The notes under the pieces were generated by a model. That model made no database searches, was not told the origin of the DNA, and worked only from the letters and a program-made list of their open reading frames with translations. Source: Streptomyces spectabilis (GTDB lineage: Bacteria > Actinomycetota > Actinomycetes > Streptomycetales > Streptomycetaceae). From it: a stretch of 64,000 nucleotides of DNA. The position numbers were made by a program, and so were the translations under genes. The stretch lies in the NCBI RefSeq assembly GCF_008704795.1, contig NZ_CP023690.1:3172501-3236500 (forward strand), written 5' to 3'. Below are positions 41,304-49,338 of this stretch, piece after piece (positions within the stretch are counted from its first letter, which is position 1; every line of letters starts with the position of its first letter).

Positions 41304-41798
41304 TCAGACGACCTGGTGCAGCCAGCGCACCGGCGCGCCCTCGCCCGCGTACCGGAACGGCTCCAGCTCGTCGTCCCAGGGCTTGCCGAGGAGCTTGGCG
41401 ACCTCGGCCTCCAGATCGCTCTCGCCGCCCTTGGAGCGGGCGAGGGCGGCGCGCAGCCGGTCCTCGGGGATCAGGATGTCGCCGTGGATGCCGGTGACGG
41501 CGTGGAAGATGCCGAGTTCGGGCGTGGCGCTGTAGCGCTCGCCCTCGGCCGTGGCGGACGGCTCCGCGGTGACCTCGAAGCGCAGCAGCTGCCAGCCGCG
41601 CAGCGCGGAGGCCAGCTTGGAGGCGGTCCCGGCCGCGCCGCGCCAGGAGAACTCGGATCTCCACGTACCGGGCGCCGCGGGCTGCCTGATCCAGTCGAGG
41701 CTGACGCGGGCGCCGAGCACACCGGCGACCGCCCACTCGACGTGCGGGCACAGCGCGCGCGGTGCGGAGTGCACGTACAGAACTCCACGTGTCGTCAC
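41304..41798 (-). CDS. DUF3145 family protein
   Basis: 164 residues, start MTTRGVLYVHSAPRALCPHVEWAV. Actinobacteria-restricted DUF3145, which stands beside the fab operon in S. coelicolor too. Function unknown; the end FRYAGEGAPVRWLHQVV is typical. GTG 41798 is the only fitting start. Convergent with fabF. Confidence 0.9.
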   Translation of the reverse strand: MTTRGVLYVHSAPRALCPHVEWAVAGVLGARVSLDWIRQPAAPGTWRSEFSWRGAAGTASKLASALRGWQLLRFEVTAEPSATAEGERYSATPELGIFHAVTGIHGDILIPEDRLRAALARSKGGESDLEAEVAKLLGKPWDDELEPFRYAGEGAPVRWLHQVV

Positions 41799-42177
41799 CG
41801 GGACCTCCAGTGTGGGACGAGGCGCGCCGTTCCCGGCGGCCTCGGGCCCGTGCCGAGCGGTATTCCAGCCGTTCCCCGGAACCGGGGAAACTAAGGAAAG
41901 TCTGAAAACGGGACAGATGTGACGTGATGTAATTTAGCGGAACCGAAAAGAATCGGTTGCCACTGGGTGGCGAGGCTACCGTGATGTGAGGCAAGGATTG
42001 TGACGTACCGTCGGTCCGCATGCCGGGTAACACGGATGTTTCACTCGCTGGGAGGCCCGTTGCCCCCCGGCCGGGTGTCCGACGGCCGTCGCCGGGACAT
42101 CTCACCATGCGGTGGTACGCAACCTGAAGAGCCCGTACGACGTCCCGTTGGACGACGACGGGACAGAGGGGACGAGT
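41799..42177. promoter_or_regulatory. Divergent region between DUF3145 and the SGNH hydrolase
   Basis: 379 bases without a gene. An inverted repeat AACCGA-AAAGAA-TCGGTT (41941-41958) sits in an AT-richer stretch (41880-41960) and may be an operator or the top of a promoter. No clear -35/-10 pair. Confidence 0.4.
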
Positions 42178-43083
42178 ATGCGGAATTCACGGCGCCGCTC
42201 CCGGGCCGCAGTCGCCGTCGCGGCGGCGGCCCTGACCGGCATCGCCACGCTCACCGCGTGTGACGCGACCGGCGGCGACGACGCGGCGCCGAACGGCCCC
42301 TCGGCACAGGACAGAGCGGGCCGCAAGGCGGTCCCCGAGTGGGACGCGAGCCCCCGCTCCCTCGCCGCCGTCGGCGACTCCATCACCCGCGGCTTCGACG
42401 CCTGCTCGGTGCTCTCCGACTGCCCGGAGGCGTCCTGGGCGACGGGCAGCGACAGCGAGGTGCGCAGCCTCGCGCAGCGGCTGCTCGGCAAGCAGCGCGC
42501 GGCCACGCACAGTTGGAACTACGCCAAGACCGGCGCCCGCATGTCCGATCTGCCGGGGCAGATGGAGCGGGCCGCCGCCCGGCGCCCCGACCTGGTGACC
42601 GTGATGGCGGGCGCCAACGACGCCTGCCGGTCCTCGGTCGCCGAGATGACGCCGGTCCCGGTGTTCAAGGCGGACTTCGAGGACGCGCTCGCCGCGCTGC
42701 GCCGGGAGCGGCCCAAGGCGCAGGTGTTCGTGGCGAGCGTGCCGGACCTCAAGCGGCTGTGGTCCGAGGGCCGGGAGAACGTGCTCGGCAAGCAGGTGTG
42801 GAAGCTCGGCATCTGCAAGTCGATGCTCCAGGACGCGGACGCGATGGACGCGGCGGCCACGCAGCGCAGGCAGTCGGTGCAGGAGCGGGTCGTGGCGTAC
42901 AACGAGGTACTCAAGGAGGTCTGCGCGAAGGACCTGCGGTGCCGGTACGACGGCGGGGCGGTGTTCGACTTCCGCTTCGGCACGGATCACCTGAGCCACT
43001 GGGACTGGTTCCACCCCAGCAAGAGCGGGCAGGCCCGCCTTGCCGAGATGGCCTACCGCACGATCACGTCGCGCCGCCCCTGA
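42178..43083 (+). CDS. SGNH/GDSL-type hydrolase, lipoprotein
   Basis: 301 residues. Lipoprotein signal with lipobox LTAC near residue 28, so it is anchored outside the membrane. SGNH blocks are clear: block I VGDSITRG, block III GANDACR, block V DWFHPSKSG. It would hydrolyse esters in the cell wall or environment. ATG 42178 gives a proper n-region (MRNSRRRSR). A neighbour on the other strand starts four bases beyond its stop. Confidence 0.9.
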   Translation: MRNSRRRSRAAVAVAAAALTGIATLTACDATGGDDAAPNGPSAQDRAGRKAVPEWDASPRSLAAVGDSITRGFDACSVLSDCPEASWATGSDSEVRSLAQRLLGKQRAATHSWNYAKTGARMSDLPGQMERAAARRPDLVTVMAGANDACRSSVAEMTPVPVFKADFEDALAALRRERPKAQVFVASVPDLKRLWSEGRENVLGKQVWKLGICKSMLQDADAMDAAATQRRQSVQERVVAYNEVLKEVCAKDLRCRYDGGAVFDFRFGTDHLSHWDWFHPSKSGQARLAEMAYRTITSRRP

Positions 43084-43087
43084 GGAG

Positions 43088-43936
43088 TCAGCGGAAGGCC
43101 GGGGCGTGGGCCTCGGCCCACGCGGCGAAGGGGCGGGCGGGACGGCCCGTGACGCGCTGGACGGTGTCGACGACGGTGCGTCCCTCCGGGGGCGTGTTCT
43201 TGTAGACGTCCAGGAGCCACGCGATCGTGTACTCGTCCTGCCCCTCGGCCCGCATCCGCTCGGCCGCCTCCTCCTCGCTGAGCTCGACCAGCTCGATGTC
43301 CCGGCCGCGCGCCCCGGCGATGGCCGCCACCTTCTCCCGGACCGTCAGCGCCTGCGGTCCGGTGATCAGGTACTCCTTCCCCGCGTGCCCCTCCTCGGTG
43401 AGCGCGACCGCGGCGACCGCGCCGATGTCGCCCTCGTGGACCAGCGCGCTCAGCCGGTCCACGAAGGGCGCGCGGACGGTGTCCCGGGTGCGCGCCTCCT
43501 CCGCCCACTCCAGGGCGTTCGCCATGAACTCGACGGGCATGAGCACGGTCCAGTCCAGGCCTCCGGCGCGCACCGCGTCCTCCAGCGGCGTCGGGCCGCC
43601 GCCGTTGAGGACGGTGACGCGCCGCACCCCGGCGTCCCGGGCCGTGCGGACGATCTCGGGGCCGGTCTCCAGGGGCTGGAAGGCGGCCCCGCCGAAGGTG
43701 ATCAGGTGCAGTCCGGTGACACCAGTGAGGGCGTCCTTGAGGCTCGCCGGGTCGGTGAGGTCGCCGCGGACGACCTCGACGCCCTCGGGGAAGGCTGCCT
43801 TCGCCGGGTCGCGGGTCAGCGCGCGGACGCGCTGGCCGCGCTCCAGGAGTTCGCGGACGACCTCGCGGCCCACGGTGCCGGTGGCTCCGGAGACGAGGTG
43901 GACGGGGTGGGTCTCAGCAGCGGTGGTGTTCGTCAT
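43088..43936 (-). CDS. NmrA-like NAD(P)-binding protein
   Basis: 282 residues, atypical short-chain dehydrogenase. Nucleotide loop VSGATGTVGREVV, then LHLITFGG and VTVLNGGG; the catalytic Tyr-x-x-x-Lys is absent, as in the NmrA/redox-sensor branch. ATG 43936 starts MTNTTAAETHPVHLVSGATG. It may be a reductase or a redox sensor. First ten bases behind a RidA gene, same strand. Confidence 0.85.
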   Translation of the reverse strand: MTNTTAAETHPVHLVSGATGTVGREVVRELLERGQRVRALTRDPAKAAFPEGVEVVRGDLTDPASLKDALTGVTGLHLITFGGAAFQPLETGPEIVRTARDAGVRRVTVLNGGGPTPLEDAVRAGGLDWTVLMPVEFMANALEWAEEARTRDTVRAPFVDRLSALVHEGDIGAVAAVALTEEGHAGKEYLITGPQALTVREKVAAIAGARGRDIELVELSEEEAAERMRAEGQDEYTIAWLLDVYKNTPPEGRTVVDTVQRVTGRPARPFAAWAEAHAPAFR

Positions 43937-43946
43937 GGGGACGACG

Positions 43947-44402
43947 CTAGAAGGGCTTGCGGTCACCTTCTGTCCGCGATGCTTCTGCCTTCGACGCTTC
44001 TGCCTTCGATGCTTCTGTCCGCGACGCGGAGGAGGCCGCCACCACCTCCACCTCGATGCGCGCCTCCGGCCGGAAGAGGCGTGCCACCTCCACCGTGGTG
44101 CTGGTGGGCGGCGTACCGGTGAGGTACGAGCGGCGCACGGCCGCGTAGCCGGGCAGGTCGTCCATGTCGGTCAGGAACGTACGGATGTTGATGATGTCGT
44201 CGAGGGTCGCGCCGTACGCGGCGAGAAGGGCGGTGAGCGTCTCGAAGACTCCCCGGCTCTGCTCGGCTATCCCGTCCCCCTCGGCGATCTGGCCGGAGAC
44301 GTACAGCAGCGCGTGACCGCCGGCGAGCGGAACACGGGCGACCTGGGAGTAGGGGCCGAGGGGCTGGGGCGCGTCGACGGGGTTGGCCAGGGTGACGTGC
44401 AT
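43947..44402 (-). CDS. RidA-family protein with repeat tail
   Basis: 151 residues. RidA domain (residues 1-120): GPYSQVARVPLAGGHALLYVSGQIA, INIRTFLTDMDDLPGY, and RIEVEVVAA; it hydrolyses reactive enamine/imine intermediates. The expected Arg of the C-terminal motif is replaced by ARLFRPEA context but present. The last 28 residues repeat EASKA/EASRT, encoded by a 15-bp tandem repeat, and are absent from normal RidA proteins. ATG 44402. Confidence 0.85.
   Translation of the reverse strand: MHVTLANPVDAPQPLGPYSQVARVPLAGGHALLYVSGQIAEGDGIAEQSRGVFETLTALLAAYGATLDDIINIRTFLTDMDDLPGYAAVRRSYLTGTPPTSTTVEVARLFRPEARIEVEVVAASSASRTEASKAEASKAEASRTEGDRKPF
43977..44029 (-). repeat. 15-bp tandem repeats in the RidA 3' end
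   Basis: About three and a half copies of a 15-bp unit (GATGCTTCTGCCTTC and variants) coding for EASKA-type pentapeptides, likely to vary in number between strains. Confidence 0.75.
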
Positions 44403-44437
44403 GGGCGCGGGCTCCGGTCTCGGTGGGTGCGGATGGG

Positions 44438-45277
44438 TCAGGTGGTGGCGTGGGCGCGGATGTGGCTCACGGTGTGGGAGATGTCCGCCTGGGCGGTCTC
44501 CGGGGTGGCGGCGGCGGTCCGGAAGTGGGTGGCCACCGCCTTGATGACGGGCAGTTCCGCGACCCGCGCGGCCAGGGCGGTGTCCTTCGCGGCGAGGTCC
44601 GCGCCGAAGTGCACGTCCTGGGCGAAGGCGCGGGCGACGGCGCCGCCGAGCGGCCCGTGGGCGAGGGCGGTGCGCGCGGCGTCCCCGTCGAGGCCGAGCG
44701 CGTCGGCGAGGGCCAGCGTCTCGGCGACCAGGGCGACGCCGCCGAGCAGCGCGGTGTTGACGACGAGCTTGAGCGCGGCCCCGGAACCGGCGGGTCCGGT
44801 GCGGGTCACGGTGCCGAGCCGGGCGAGCACGTGCGCGACCCCGTCGACGTCGCCGCCCGCGAGGATGCCGAGCTGCCCGGCCGCGGCCTTGTCCGTGCTG
44901 CCCGCGACGGGCGCGTCGACGAGCGTGACGCGGCCCGCGACCCGCTCCCCCAGCTCCCTGACGACGTCGGGGCCGACGGTCGACATCTCCACCCAGTACG
45001 CGCCCTCGCGGAGCGCCGGCAGGATCGCGTCGGCCACCGAGCGCACCGCGTCGGGCCCCGCGAGCATCGTGATCACGACGTCGGCGTCCCGCACGGCGTC
45101 GGCGGGCGTGGACGCGAGGCGCGCACCCTCCGCGACGAGGGGTTCCGCCTTCGCGGCGGTGCGGTTCCAGACGGTCAACGGATGTCCGGCGGCGAGCAGT
45201 TGACGGGCCATGGGGGCGCCCATGTGGCCGAGTCCCAGGAAGGCGACGCGTTCCGTGGGCTGTGTGCGCTGTTCCAT
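44438..45277 (-). CDS. 3-hydroxyisobutyrate dehydrogenase-family oxidoreductase
   Basis: 279 residues, beta-hydroxyacid dehydrogenase. N-terminal FLGLGHMGAPMARQL is the cofactor loop and WNRT suggests NADP. DAPVAGSTDKAAAGQL holds the substrate motif, and the conserved Lys is in GAALKLVVN. Substrate unclear; imine reductase activity is possible. ATG 45277 is the start. Divergent from a LysR gene 58 bases away, probably its regulator. Confidence 0.88.
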   Translation of the reverse strand: MEQRTQPTERVAFLGLGHMGAPMARQLLAAGHPLTVWNRTAAKAEPLVAEGARLASTPADAVRDADVVITMLAGPDAVRSVADAILPALREGAYWVEMSTVGPDVVRELGERVAGRVTLVDAPVAGSTDKAAAGQLGILAGGDVDGVAHVLARLGTVTRTGPAGSGAALKLVVNTALLGGVALVAETLALADALGLDGDAARTALAHGPLGGAVARAFAQDVHFGADLAAKDTALAARVAELPVIKAVATHFRTAAATPETAQADISHTVSHIRAHATT

Positions 45278-45335
45278 GGGGACGACGCTAGGCCCGGAGA
45301 TGTGATGCGACAAGCGAATGTCTAGCATGGCCGCC

Positions 45336-46265
45336 ATGCATACTGCGCATGGCGGAGCCTCCGATCTCTCCACCTTCTGGCTGCGGGCCTTCCTGGAGGT
45401 GGCGCGGGAGGGCTCGTTCACGGTGGCGGCGCGGCGGCTCTCCCTGACGCAGTCCGCGGTGTCCCGCCAGATCGCGTCCCTGGAGGATGCGCTCGGCGGG
45501 GCCCCGCTCTTCGACCGGCTGCCGCGCGGCGTGCGGCTCACCGCGCACGGGCGGGCCGTGCTGCCGCACGCCCAGGCCGTCGCCGGTCAACTGTCACGGC
45601 TGCGCCAGGAGTTGACGGACCTGGAGGGCGCCGCGCGCGGCCTGCTGCGGTTCGGGGCGTTCGCGACGGCGGACGTGGCGCTCGTGCCGCGCGCCATCGC
45701 CGCGTTCCGGGCGCGGCACCCCGGGGTGACGCTCACGCGCGAGGAGGGCTTCACCGGGCCGCTGCTGACCCGGCTCGCGGACGGCGACCTCGACCTGGCC
45801 GTGGTGTCGACGACGGGCGGGCCGCTCCCGGAGGACGTGTGCGAGCTGCACCACCTCCTGGACGAGCGGCTGTACGTGGCCCTGCCCGCGGCCCACCCGC
45901 TGGCGGGCGAGCCGTCCGTGGGGCTCGCCCACCTCGCCGACGAGGACTGGATCTCCGGCAGCGCGGAGCCCGCGGGCACCCTGCTCGACGCCGCCCTGCG
46001 GCACGGCTTCAGGCCGCGCGTCGCCCATGTGGTCGGCGAGTGGACCGCCAAGCAGGGCTACGTCGCCGCCGGGCTCGGCGTCGCCCTGATCCCGGCGCTC
46101 GCGGCCCAGGGCGTACGGCAGGACGTCGCGCTCGTCCCGGTCCACGACGAGGGCACGCCCGCCCGCGCGGTGTACGCGGCGACGGCACGAGGGCGGTCAC
46201 CGGTACCGAGCGCGGAGCCGTTCCTGGCGGCCCTGCGGGAGTCCGGGCGGCTGCTCACCGGCTGA
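45336..46265 (+). CDS. LysR-family regulator
   Basis: 309 residues from ATG 45336. N-terminal winged helix (FLEVAREGSFTVAARRLSLTQSAVSRQIASLEDALGG) and a C-terminal periplasmic-binding-like sensor domain. Starts at 45318 and 45327 are also possible; none has a clear Shine-Dalgarno. Likely regulates the divergent dehydrogenase. Its last 69 bases overlap the end of the convergent membrane protein gene. Confidence 0.9.
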   Translation: MHTAHGGASDLSTFWLRAFLEVAREGSFTVAARRLSLTQSAVSRQIASLEDALGGAPLFDRLPRGVRLTAHGRAVLPHAQAVAGQLSRLRQELTDLEGAARGLLRFGAFATADVALVPRAIAAFRARHPGVTLTREEGFTGPLLTRLADGDLDLAVVSTTGGPLPEDVCELHHLLDERLYVALPAAHPLAGEPSVGLAHLADEDWISGSAEPAGTLLDAALRHGFRPRVAHVVGEWTAKQGYVAAGLGVALIPALAAQGVRQDVALVPVHDEGTPARAVYAATARGRSPVPSAEPFLAALRESGRLLTG

Positions 46266-46781
46266 GGGACGGACCGTACGGCGGTGGTAGTAGGCCACCG
46301 TCACGGCCATGAGCAGCGGCGCCCACAGCAGCAGCGGGGCGTAGCAGAGGACCAGGAACGCGTCCTGCGCGGGCGAGCCCATGCCGCCGGGACCGGTGCC
46401 CGAGTCCAGGCCGCCGCCCACGTTGCGGAAGGCGTAGGCCCAGATCACGGCGAGCGCGACGGCGCCGAGCGCGGCCGGGACGACGGCGGCGAGCGGGCGC
46501 ACCGGGCGCCCGCCGATCAGGGGTATCCAACGGGGTACGACCTCGCCCCACGGCCGCACCAGGCCGAGCGTCAGCAGGGCCAGGCCCTCCGAGACGGCGC
46601 TGAGCGCGAGGACGTACAGCGATTCGCCGAACCCCGGTCCGTAGTCGGACACGGGCAGGCGCAGGACGAGGGCGACGCGCCACAGGCTCGACGGCAGGAC
46701 GACCCAGGGCACGGCGTGCGCGGCGAGCGCGGCCCAGCGGGGTACGCCGGGCAGGGAGTTGACTCTCGGCATACGGTCCAT
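46197..46781 (-). CDS. Integral membrane protein of unknown function
   Basis: 194 residues with four hydrophobic segments (WAALAAHAVPWVVLPSSL, SLYVLALSAVSEGLALLTLGLV, LAAVVPAALGAVALAVIWAY, LVLCYAPLLLWAPLLMAVTV). No family recognised. ATG 46781 (MDRMPRVNSL) is chosen; 46772 or 46814 are alternatives. The 3' end overlaps the LysR gene by 69 bases on the other strand, so the last residues (basic tail) may be an annotation extension. Confidence 0.65.
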   Translation of the reverse strand: MDRMPRVNSLPGVPRWAALAAHAVPWVVLPSSLWRVALVLRLPVSDYGPGFGESLYVLALSAVSEGLALLTLGLVRPWGEVVPRWIPLIGGRPVRPLAAVVPAALGAVALAVIWAYAFRNVGGGLDSGTGPGGMGSPAQDAFLVLCYAPLLLWAPLLMAVTVAYYHRRTVRPSAGEQPPGLPQGRQERLRARYR

Positions 46782-46960
46782 GCTGGTGCGCGGCCCCCGC
46801 CGGGGCGTCGGCACCGAGGCGGGTCCGCCTCCGCCGCGCGGGGGAGGACGGTCCGCCCCGGGGCGGACCGCCGCGGCCGGGCAAAGATCGCGTACCCGTA
46901 GCGCGCGACTCCCGCGGCCCGCGATACTTCGGCCACCTCACCTGCAACGGAAGGACTCTC

Positions 46961-48238
46961 GTGGCTTCGTCTCACATAGTCGGGCCCCGGCTCGTGGCCC
47001 TCGGCTCCGCCCTGCTCCTCGGGCTCTCGGCCACGCCCGCCCTGGCCGGCCCCACCGACCGGGGCGTGGCCGCGCCCACCGTCGAGGAGCAGCGCCTGGA
47101 GCGGGCGGTGCCCCAGGAGATCCTGCGCCGCAGCGGCTTCGACGCCGTGGCGCCCGCCTTCGCGCGGGCCCTGGACCGCGCGCACTCGTACGGGCAGGCC
47201 GAGCGGATCGTCGTACGCCACGGGCAGGCCCTGTGGAAGCGCGCCGTGGACCGGGTGCAGGGCCGTGGGCCGCGGGGCGGGGACCTGAGCCGGGATGACG
47301 ACCGGCCGCTGTACTGGGCGCGGCTCGGGATGACGCGCGAGCTGCGCGCGTGGGAGCCGAAGGGCGGCGGGCTCGACGCGCAGCGGCGCGCGCGGCTGCT
47401 GCGGAAGCTGGAGGTGTCGTCCCGGGGCCAGGACGCGGTCCGCTACCCCGCGGGGCACGGCAAGCGGATGAAGCGGGTGCTGCTCACCGGCTTCGACCCG
47501 TTCACGCTCGACCGGGACGTCCGCATCAGCAATCCGTCAGGCGCGACGGCGCTCGCCCTCGACGGCACGGTCGTACGGACCGCGGCGGGCCCCGTCCGGA
47601 TCGAGACGGTCACGTTCCCGGTGCGCTGGACGGACTTCGCGGACGGGGCCGTGGAGCGGGCGCTGCGGCGGCAGCTGCCGCGCGTGGACCTGTTCACGAC
47701 CGTCAGCCAGGGCCGGGTCGGCAAGTTCGACATCGAGCGGACCAACGGCGCCTGGCGCGGCGGCTTCGGCGACAACGAGAACCTGTCGAGCACCGGCACC
47801 GTGCCGGTCGCCGATCCCGCCTCGCAGCCGCAGTGGACCACGACGACGCTGCCGTACAAGGACATCGTCGCCGCCTCCACGGGCCGCTTCCCGGTGTACG
47901 ACAACACGGCGGTGACCGAGATCCCGGCGGGCGGCAGCACGCCCGTGAACCGGCCCGGCGGGCCGACGCCCGGCTCTACGGCCCGCCAGGGCGGCGGCGG
48001 TGACTACCTGTCGAACGAGATCGCCTACCGCGCGACGCTGCTGCGCGACCGGCTCGGCCTGCGCGACCGGCTGCCGGGCGGCCATGTGCACACGCCGGTG
48101 CTCCAGTTCGGGGCGGGGAACACCGACCCGGCGGGCGGGGCGGTCACCGACCCCGAGTTCGTGCGCAACCGGACCGACATCGTCAAGCAGACGCGGCGGA
48201 TCGTCGTGGCAGCGGTGTCGGCCGGGGCTCGCCCCTAG
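46961..48238 (+). CDS. Secreted pyroglutamyl-peptidase-fold protein lacking the catalytic Cys
   Basis: 425 residues. Signal peptide (VALGSALLLGLSATPALA), helical middle, then a pyrrolidone carboxyl peptidase (C15) fold from about residue 165: LLTGFDPF, NPSGATAL, GRVGKFDIERTN with the catalytic Glu259, and GGHVHTPV with His375. In C15 enzymes the nucleophile lies in a V/L-C-N motif; here the matching spot is YLSNE, so Ser351 stands for Cys. It may be a serine variant or an inactive binding protein. GTG 46961 with GGAAGGA upstream. Confidence 0.8.
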   Translation: MASSHIVGPRLVALGSALLLGLSATPALAGPTDRGVAAPTVEEQRLERAVPQEILRRSGFDAVAPAFARALDRAHSYGQAERIVVRHGQALWKRAVDRVQGRGPRGGDLSRDDDRPLYWARLGMTRELRAWEPKGGGLDAQRRARLLRKLEVSSRGQDAVRYPAGHGKRMKRVLLTGFDPFTLDRDVRISNPSGATALALDGTVVRTAAGPVRIETVTFPVRWTDFADGAVERALRRQLPRVDLFTTVSQGRVGKFDIERTNGAWRGGFGDNENLSSTGTVPVADPASQPQWTTTTLPYKDIVAASTGRFPVYDNTAVTEIPAGGSTPVNRPGGPTPGSTARQGGGGDYLSNEIAYRATLLRDRLGLRDRLPGGHVHTPVLQFGAGNTDPAGGAVTDPEFVRNRTDIVKQTRRIVVAAVSAGARP

Positions 48239-48418
48239 GTGTCCCTCGCGGGGCGCCCCAGGCCCGCCCCTTCCCGCTTCCTGGGGGCTCCGCCCCCAGA
48301 CCCCCGCTCCTCAAACGCCGGAGAGGCTGGAAGATCCAGCCCGTCCGGCGTTTGAGGACGAGCGCGTCAGCGCGATGGGCGGGCGGGTGGGGAAAGCCGG
48401 CGGCACGGCCTGCGGGGC
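48239..48418. repeat. Two dispersed repeat elements behind the C15-fold gene
   Basis: 48243-48272 (CCCTCGCGGGGCGCCCC then AGGCCCGCCCCTT) is repeated identically at 51902-51931, also right behind a secreted peptidase gene. 48338-48362 is an exact copy of the repeat at 2631-2655. Between them, CTCAAACGCCGG and its complement form a hairpin. Confidence 0.75.
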
Positions 48419-49225
48419 CTACGCCGTGGTGGGCGTGCGGGGTGGGTCGGTGGCGGCGGTACCGTCGCCATCGGCGGCGGCGTCATCGTCCTCGTCGAGC
48501 AGGTCGCGGGCCATCAGAGTCGCGCCCGCGACCGCTCCCGGCATCAGGAAGACGGCGACGAACGGCACGAGGAACGCCACCGCGAGCGGGGCGCCGAAGC
48601 CCCAGGCGAGGGTCTTGCGGGCGCGCAGCAGGGCGAGGCGCTCGCGCAGCTGGACGCCCCGGCGCTGGAGCGCGACCGCCGTCAGCTCCTCCGCCAGGAA
48701 GAAGCCGGTGACGAGGAAGCCGAGGACGGGGATCACGGTCTGGCCCACCACGGGCAGGAAGCCGAGCCCGAAGAGCAGCACGCTCCACAGCAGCGCCCGC
48801 ACCACGATGCGCAGGCTGTCGCGCGCGGAGATGAGCAGGTCGCGCCAGAGCGGCAGGCCCGACTCGGGGGCGAAACCGGCCACCGAGACGTCGACCTGCT
48901 CCGACAGGGACTCGTAGAACGGCTCCCCGATGAGGAGCGTCACGGCGGTGAAGCTCACCACGGACAGGAGCAGGGCGAGGGAGAAGAGCAGGGCGGTGAG
49001 GAAGCCGCGGAACGCGCCCTGCCACGGGGAGCCCCAGTCGTCGGCGAACGGCGTCGCCCAGGACACGAGGTCGGTGCCCCACAGCGCGAGCGCGACGAGC
49101 GCGGCCGCGTACAGCACGAGGGTGATGAGGCCGGGCAGCAGCCCCCAGCCGTACTGCTTGCGGTGCTGGGCGACCCAGCGCTGCCCCTTCACCAGATAGC
49201 CGAAGCCCTGACCTAGATCACGCAT
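48419..49225 (-). CDS. EI24-domain membrane protein
   Basis: 268 residues, four to six hydrophobic segments, start MRDLGQGFGYLVKGQRWV. Pattern fits the EI24/CysZ group (LLPGLITLVLYAAALVALALW, then EPFYESLSEQVD and AWGFGAPLAVAFLVPFVAVFLMPGAV). CysZ members move sulfate; a role here is unknown. The C-terminus is acidic. ATG 49225. Confidence 0.85.
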   Translation of the reverse strand: MRDLGQGFGYLVKGQRWVAQHRKQYGWGLLPGLITLVLYAAALVALALWGTDLVSWATPFADDWGSPWQGAFRGFLTALLFSLALLLSVVSFTAVTLLIGEPFYESLSEQVDVSVAGFAPESGLPLWRDLLISARDSLRIVVRALLWSVLLFGLGFLPVVGQTVIPVLGFLVTGFFLAEELTAVALQRRGVQLRERLALLRARKTLAWGFGAPLAVAFLVPFVAVFLMPGAVAGATLMARDLLDEDDDAAADGDGTAATDPPRTPTTA

Positions 49226-49338
49226 GCGGCACACCTTATCCGGTTGGCGAAAACCCTCTTGTTGCGGCCGAGTTCACCCTGTAGACCTCCTCTACCTGAT
49301 CTCTCAGGGTCGCTCAGGTTCTCTCAAGGGAGGTACGG

